Part shown: piece by piece, positions 41,821 through 44,979 of the stretch
Numbering within the stretch: the first letter of the stretch is position 1
Layout of the letters: every line of letters begins with the position of its first letter
Origin: Gammaproteobacteria bacterium
GTDB taxonomy: Bacteria; Pseudomonadota; Gammaproteobacteria; Steroidobacterales; Steroidobacteraceae
Direction: 5' to 3'
Assembly: GCA_003136935.1 (NCBI GenBank)
Contig: PLEC01000011.1
Location: 22,599-67,577, forward strand
Length of the DNA stretch: 44,979 nucleotides
Made by a program: the position numbers and the translations under genes
The notes under the pieces: generated by a model
Told to the model about the DNA's origin: nothing
Database searches by the model: none
The model's input: only the letters and a program-made list of their open reading frames with translations

Positions 41821-42636
41821 TTGGTAGCGCGTGAGGAAGTCCAGGCAAAGCGCTGGGACGAAGAGCGCGCGTTCTTCGACGCGCAGGCTCTCGCGGCAGG
41901 GGATTTCAACCTCGCCAGAGTGGCTCAGCGGTACGAGGGCGCTTTGGGTCACGCGCTCTGGCCGCTGGAAGTCTGCTACGAGATGCTGGGCGACATCAGG
42001 GGCAAGCGGTTGCTGGATGTCGGCTGCGGGCTCGGGGAGAATTCCCTGTTGTTCGCGAAGTGGGGCGCCCAGGTAACGGGAGTCGATGTTTCCGGTGGAT
42101 CGATTGCCGTGGCGCGCCAGCGTGCCGCGACGTTTGGGCTGACCGAGCGCGTTACATTCCTGGAGACGCCCTTTGAACTGGTCGACACGGCGGCGGGCAC
42201 CTTCGACATCGTCTGGTGCGCTGCCTTCCTTCATCACGTATTGGACCGGCTCGATGATGTTTGCGGCGTGCTGAAGAGACTGGTCTCGCCGCAGGGTTTT
42301 GTGTTGTTTTCAGAGCCGGTCCGGATGTCGAATGCGGTCAAACGAATCCGCAAGCTGATTCCAATTCCCGTGGCGGGGACACCCGATGAGCGGCCGCTCG
42401 AGCCACCGGACCTGGCCGTCATAAGATCTGCGTTCGATGTCGAGGAGTCCCGGCTCTTCGGCCCGGTTTCCAGGTTGGAGAGGATCGTCATCATTGGCCC
42501 ATACGAGGATGCGGGTCGGGCCAGGCGTTGGTGCGCTGACACGCTCTACCGTCTGGACCGACGGTTGATGAGTCTGCCACCGCTGCACCCAGCGGCGATG
42601 ATCATGGTGGCGAAACTGCGGCCCAGCGCTGCCTGA
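41821..42636 (+). CDS. Class I SAM-dependent methyltransferase
   Basis: 271 residues. N-terminal helix with RWDEERAFFDAQA, motif I LLDVGCGLGENSLLFAKWG, VTGVDVSGGSIAVARQRA, motif post-II FDIVWCAAFLHHVLDRLD and LVSPQGFVLFSEPV. UbiE/Methyltransf_11-like; the acceptor is probably a sugar or lipid-linked intermediate. TTG start at 41821, 15 bp after the GT2 remnant, with AGAGG upstream. It converges with the GT4 gene and the stops are 3 bp apart. Confidence 0.87.
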   Translation: MVAREEVQAKRWDEERAFFDAQALAAGDFNLARVAQRYEGALGHALWPLEVCYEMLGDIRGKRLLDVGCGLGENSLLFAKWGAQVTGVDVSGGSIAVARQRAATFGLTERVTFLETPFELVDTAAGTFDIVWCAAFLHHVLDRLDDVCGVLKRLVSPQGFVLFSEPVRMSNAVKRIRKLIPIPVAGTPDERPLEPPDLAVIRSAFDVEESRLFGPVSRLERIVIIGPYEDAGRARRWCADTLYRLDRRLMSLPPLHPAAMIMVAKLRPSAA

Positions 42637-42638
42637 GT

Positions 42639-43889
42639 TCAGGCCTCCCGGGCCGCCGCTGCCGGTGCGCGCCGGGCATCGGTTGCCAGTCGCGCGCGAA
42701 ACTCCTCTGCGAGTCGCTCGACGTTACGCCCCAAGTGATATTTGGCCAGCACCTTGTGACGCGCCGCCACACCGAGTTGCCGCGCGCGCTCCGGATCATC
42801 GATCAAGCTCTCCACGGCGTCGGCGATCGCGCCCGCGCTCGCCGGCGGAACCAGCAGGCCGTCGACGCCCGACTCGATGATCTCCGGAACGCCGGTGATC
42901 CAGGTCGCCACGCATGGCAGTTCCATCGCCATCGCCTCCATCAGCACGACTGGAACACCTTCCAGGAAGCTGGACAGCACGAACGCGTCGCTCGCCGCAT
43001 AGTAGTCGGCAACCCGCTCGTGATTGCAGGCCCCGACGAGGCGCACACAGTTGCCAAGGCCGCGACTCGCGATCAGCGGCTCAATGGTGGCGCGCTCCGG
43101 GCCTTCTCCCACGAGAGTCAATTCGACGTTGCGCTCCTGCGCCCGCAACAGCGCCACGGCCTCTATCAGGACGGGGAAGCCTTTCGGCGGCGACAGCCGG
43201 CCGACCGAGATGAGCCTGAACGGCTCACCGGAGGCCCGCGCGACACTCTTCCGCGGCGCAAATGCATCCGCATCCACCCCCAGAGGCAGGGCGATCACCT
43301 TGTGCCAGTGCCTCGGATCGGAAGCGTTCATGACCTGACTCATGCCGTACTGCCCGACCGTGGCGACAAACGTCGCTCCCCTGACTTTTTCGGCGAGATG
43401 GAAGCCGACCACGTCGACGAATTCCCCCGACCCATGTGCAGTCAGCGAGTAACGAATTGGAAGGATGCGCGCGAGAATCAACAGCACCGTGGACGAGAAG
43501 TGGGTGTGAATGTCCGTAACCCGTTGCCGTTCGAAGTAGTCCCCGGCGACCACGGCCTCGAAGAAATAGAAGGTGTACATCGCCACGAGTCGCGGCGTGC
43601 CCCGGGTCAGCGACCATGCGTACGTGAGGCCGCGCAGGTAGCCGAGCGGGTGGCGTAACAGCACGCGCACATTGGCGATCAGCGCGTGCAGGTAGCCGGC
43701 ACCCATTACGGAGAAGGTCCGCTGCGCCTCCCGCGCTTCATCGGCACTGAGATCCCCAGGCGGCCGGTCGCAGCGGCGCACCGACACCACACACACGTCG
43801 ACTCCCTGGCCGCGCAGCGACAGCACCTCACGCAGCACGAAGGTATGGCTCAGCGCCGGATACTGGCTGACGAGGTAGCCGAGCTTCAT
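42639..43889 (-). CDS. GT4 (group 1) glycosyltransferase
   Basis: 416 residues, GT-B fold. The N-domain begins LGYLVSQYPALSHTFVLREV, typical of colanic-acid-type GT4 enzymes; TAHGSGEFVDV and PLGVDADAFAP follow. The C-domain carries LISVGRLSPPKGFPVLIEA, LVGEGPER and SSFLEGVPVVLMEAMAMELP (E-x7-E nucleotide-sugar site). The tail is HKVLAKYHLGRNVERLAEEF. It retains anomeric configuration and adds a sugar in the cytoplasm. I use ATG 43889, where the fold starts. Operon with the dehydrogenase 4 bp upstream. A paralogue's tail remains at 31383. Confidence 0.92.
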   Translation of the reverse strand: MKLGYLVSQYPALSHTFVLREVLSLRGQGVDVCVVSVRRCDRPPGDLSADEAREAQRTFSVMGAGYLHALIANVRVLLRHPLGYLRGLTYAWSLTRGTPRLVAMYTFYFFEAVVAGDYFERQRVTDIHTHFSSTVLLILARILPIRYSLTAHGSGEFVDVVGFHLAEKVRGATFVATVGQYGMSQVMNASDPRHWHKVIALPLGVDADAFAPRKSVARASGEPFRLISVGRLSPPKGFPVLIEAVALLRAQERNVELTLVGEGPERATIEPLIASRGLGNCVRLVGACNHERVADYYAASDAFVLSSFLEGVPVVLMEAMAMELPCVATWITGVPEIIESGVDGLLVPPASAGAIADAVESLIDDPERARQLGVAARHKVLAKYHLGRNVERLAEEFRARLATDARRAPAAAAREA

Positions 43890-43893
43890 TGAG

Positions 43894-44979
43894 CTACCAG
43901 CACATCCCCTGGTAGCCTGCGCCACTGGTGCGGCCGCTCACGGCACGCGCCAGATCGATGATGAAACGCCCGTCGAGCGCTTTTCCGAGGTCGCGATACT
44001 CGCGCGAGCCGTTGCCAATTACGATGATCTCGCTCGCCTCAATCACCTCGTTGGTCGTCTGGCGCATCAACGACCACAGGTGCGGGATCTCGCGCTCGAC
44101 GTATTCGCGGTTGGCACCGATTATGTTCGCGCGGGATACGTCGCGGTCGTGGATGGTGATCTGACATCCCTTGCCGAGCAGCATCTCCACCAGTGAAACG
44201 GTTGGTGACTCGCGCAGGTCGTCGGTGCCCGCCTTGAACGCCAGACCGAGAATTCCAACGCGTTTCGAGCCGCCCGCCATGACCATCTGGAAGGCGCGCT
44301 CGATCTGCCGGCGATTGCTGTCGAGCACCGCCTCGAGAATCGGCATCGGAACATCTTCCAGCCGCCCGCGATGCACGATGGCGCGCAGGTCCTTGGGCAG
44401 GCAGGAGCCGCCGAAGGCGAAGCCCGGCCGCAGATAGGCCGTCGAGATATTGAGTTTCTTGTCCTCGCAGAACAGCCGCATCACCTCGTGGCTGTCCACG
44501 CCCATGACCTTGCACAGATTGCCGATCTCGTTGGCGAACCCGACCTTCAATCCGTGGAAGCAGTTGCAGGCGTACTTCACCATCTCCGCGACCTGCAGCG
44601 CCACGATGTGACAGGACGCGGTAAGGTTCGCATACAGCGCTGCGACCGGCACGGCATGGGCCGGATCGATGGCTCCGATCAGCGTGAACGGGGGCTCGCG
44701 GAAATCCTTGATCGAGGTGCCCTCCCTCAGGAACTCAGGATTCGAGCACACGGCAAAACCCTTACCGTGTGTGAGCCCGGACGCGGCCTCGATCGCTGGT
44801 ATGACGTGCGCATCGATCGTGCCGGGCAGCACGGTGCTGCGGATCACCACCGTGTGCCAGCGTCCCTTGTCGCGCAGCGCCGCGCCGATCTGCTGCGCGA
44901 CGCGCACGACGTACGCCAGGTCGATGCTGCCGTTCGGACGGCTCGGTGTGCCGACACAGACGAGCGAGATGTTGCTGCC
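43894..44979 (-). CDS. Nucleotide-sugar dehydrogenase, GDP-mannose 6-dehydrogenase (AlgD)-like, 5'-truncated by window edge
   Basis: The minus-strand frame is open to the last base, so the N-terminal NAD-binding part is outside. Visible: SLVCVGTPSRPNGSIDLAYV, STVLPGTI, CSNPEFLREGTSIKDF, KYACNCFHGLKVGFANEIGN, the catalytic cysteine in FAFGGSCLPKDLRA, and the C-terminal domain with GLAFKAGTDDLRESP. The enzyme oxidises an NDP-sugar at C6 twice with NAD to a uronic acid. C-x-NCFH and GGSCLPKD are AlgD-like, which suggests GDP-mannuronate; UDP-sugar specificity cannot be excluded. Followed 4 bp later by the GT4. Confidence 0.9.
   Translation of the reverse strand, partial: GSNISLVCVGTPSRPNGSIDLAYVVRVAQQIGAALRDKGRWHTVVIRSTVLPGTIDAHVIPAIEAASGLTHGKGFAVCSNPEFLREGTSIKDFREPPFTLIGAIDPAHAVPVAALYANLTASCHIVALQVAEMVKYACNCFHGLKVGFANEIGNLCKVMGVDSHEVMRLFCEDKKLNISTAYLRPGFAFGGSCLPKDLRAIVHRGRLEDVPMPILEAVLDSNRRQIERAFQMVMAGGSKRVGILGLAFKAGTDDLRESPTVSLVEMLLGKGCQITIHDRDVSRANIIGANREYVEREIPHLWSLMRQTTNEVIEASEIIVIGNGSREYRDLGKALDGRFIIDLARAVSGRTSGAGYQGMCW

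Noticed and set aside
40136-42237. Two ~300-codon minus-strand frames (40136-41044, 41326-42237)
   Set aside because: Both mirror plus-strand genes or relics and show no motif.
42735-43658. 307-codon plus-strand frame inside the GT4 gene
   Set aside because: Antisense shadow; the GT4 motifs on the minus strand are complete.
1-44979. CRISPR arrays, rRNA, tRNA and riboswitches
   Set aside because: Searched by eye on both strands; no regularly spaced repeats, no conserved RNA gene sequences and no recognisable riboswitch cores were found.

Overview
The window is a high-GC chromosomal segment from a Gram-negative bacterium. The XrtA-type exosortase, the Wza/Wzz/tyrosine-autokinase set, the lipoprotein and the outer-membrane beta-barrel point to Proteobacteria, probably Gamma- or Betaproteobacteria. 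No rRNA, tRNA or universal marker lies inside, so genus cannot be given. Many genes start with GTG or TTG.

Region A (1-13449) looks like a small-molecule or modification gene cluster built on carrier-protein chemistry. On the plus strand lie an adenylate-forming ligase cut by the window edge, a FabG-like SDR and a Cys/Met-metabolism PLP enzyme, translationally coupled. They are followed by a lipid-linked-sugar type GT2, a GtrA protein, and a group II PLP decarboxylase. A minus-strand pair encodes a MetA-clade acyltransferase and a carrier protein. Divergent from it run an acyl-CoA dehydrogenase-fold flavoenzyme, a stand-alone seryl-tRNA-synthetase-like amino acid:[carrier protein] ligase, an HSL-type hydrolase, a SnoaL-like protein and a second carrier protein. 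A FATP-type acyl-CoA synthetase converges on them across a clean hairpin. My reading is that a free amino acid is loaded on a carrier protein outside any NRPS and then oxidised or tailored. This is the best candidate here for an undescribed pathway.

Region B (13.5-21.5 kb) starts with a frameshifted alpha/beta-hydrolase relic and an FN3 lipoprotein. The XrtA exopolysaccharide operon follows: exosortase-EpsI fusion, Wza-like export protein, Wzz-like chain-length determinant, BY-kinase and outer-membrane barrel. A perfect TGTGA-N6-TCACA CRP-family operator with a -10-like hexamer sits before the exosortase. The locus breaks off at IS110 and IS66 relics (21.6-22.5 kb), so the usual following XrtA genes are missing.

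Region C (22.5-44.98 kb) is a glycan assembly region of visibly lower and more variable GC. It holds a flavoprotein/ATP-grasp pair, a polytopic membrane protein, a Wzx flippase, several GT2 enzymes, a polysaccharide deacetylase, a methyltransferase-like/APH-kinase fusion, SAM methyltransferases, a pyruvyltransferase, a divergent GtrA/GtrB-like pair, a GT4 and an AlgD-like nucleotide-sugar dehydrogenase cut by the window edge. Between them lie many truncated genes: a GT2 N-terminus, a flippase N-terminus, a TylF-like N-terminus, C-termini of GT4 and GT2 paralogues, and IS3 relics. The locus has been rearranged repeatedly. Together regions B and C make, export and decorate an exopolysaccharide, probably with uronic acid (AlgD-like) and pyruvate substituents.
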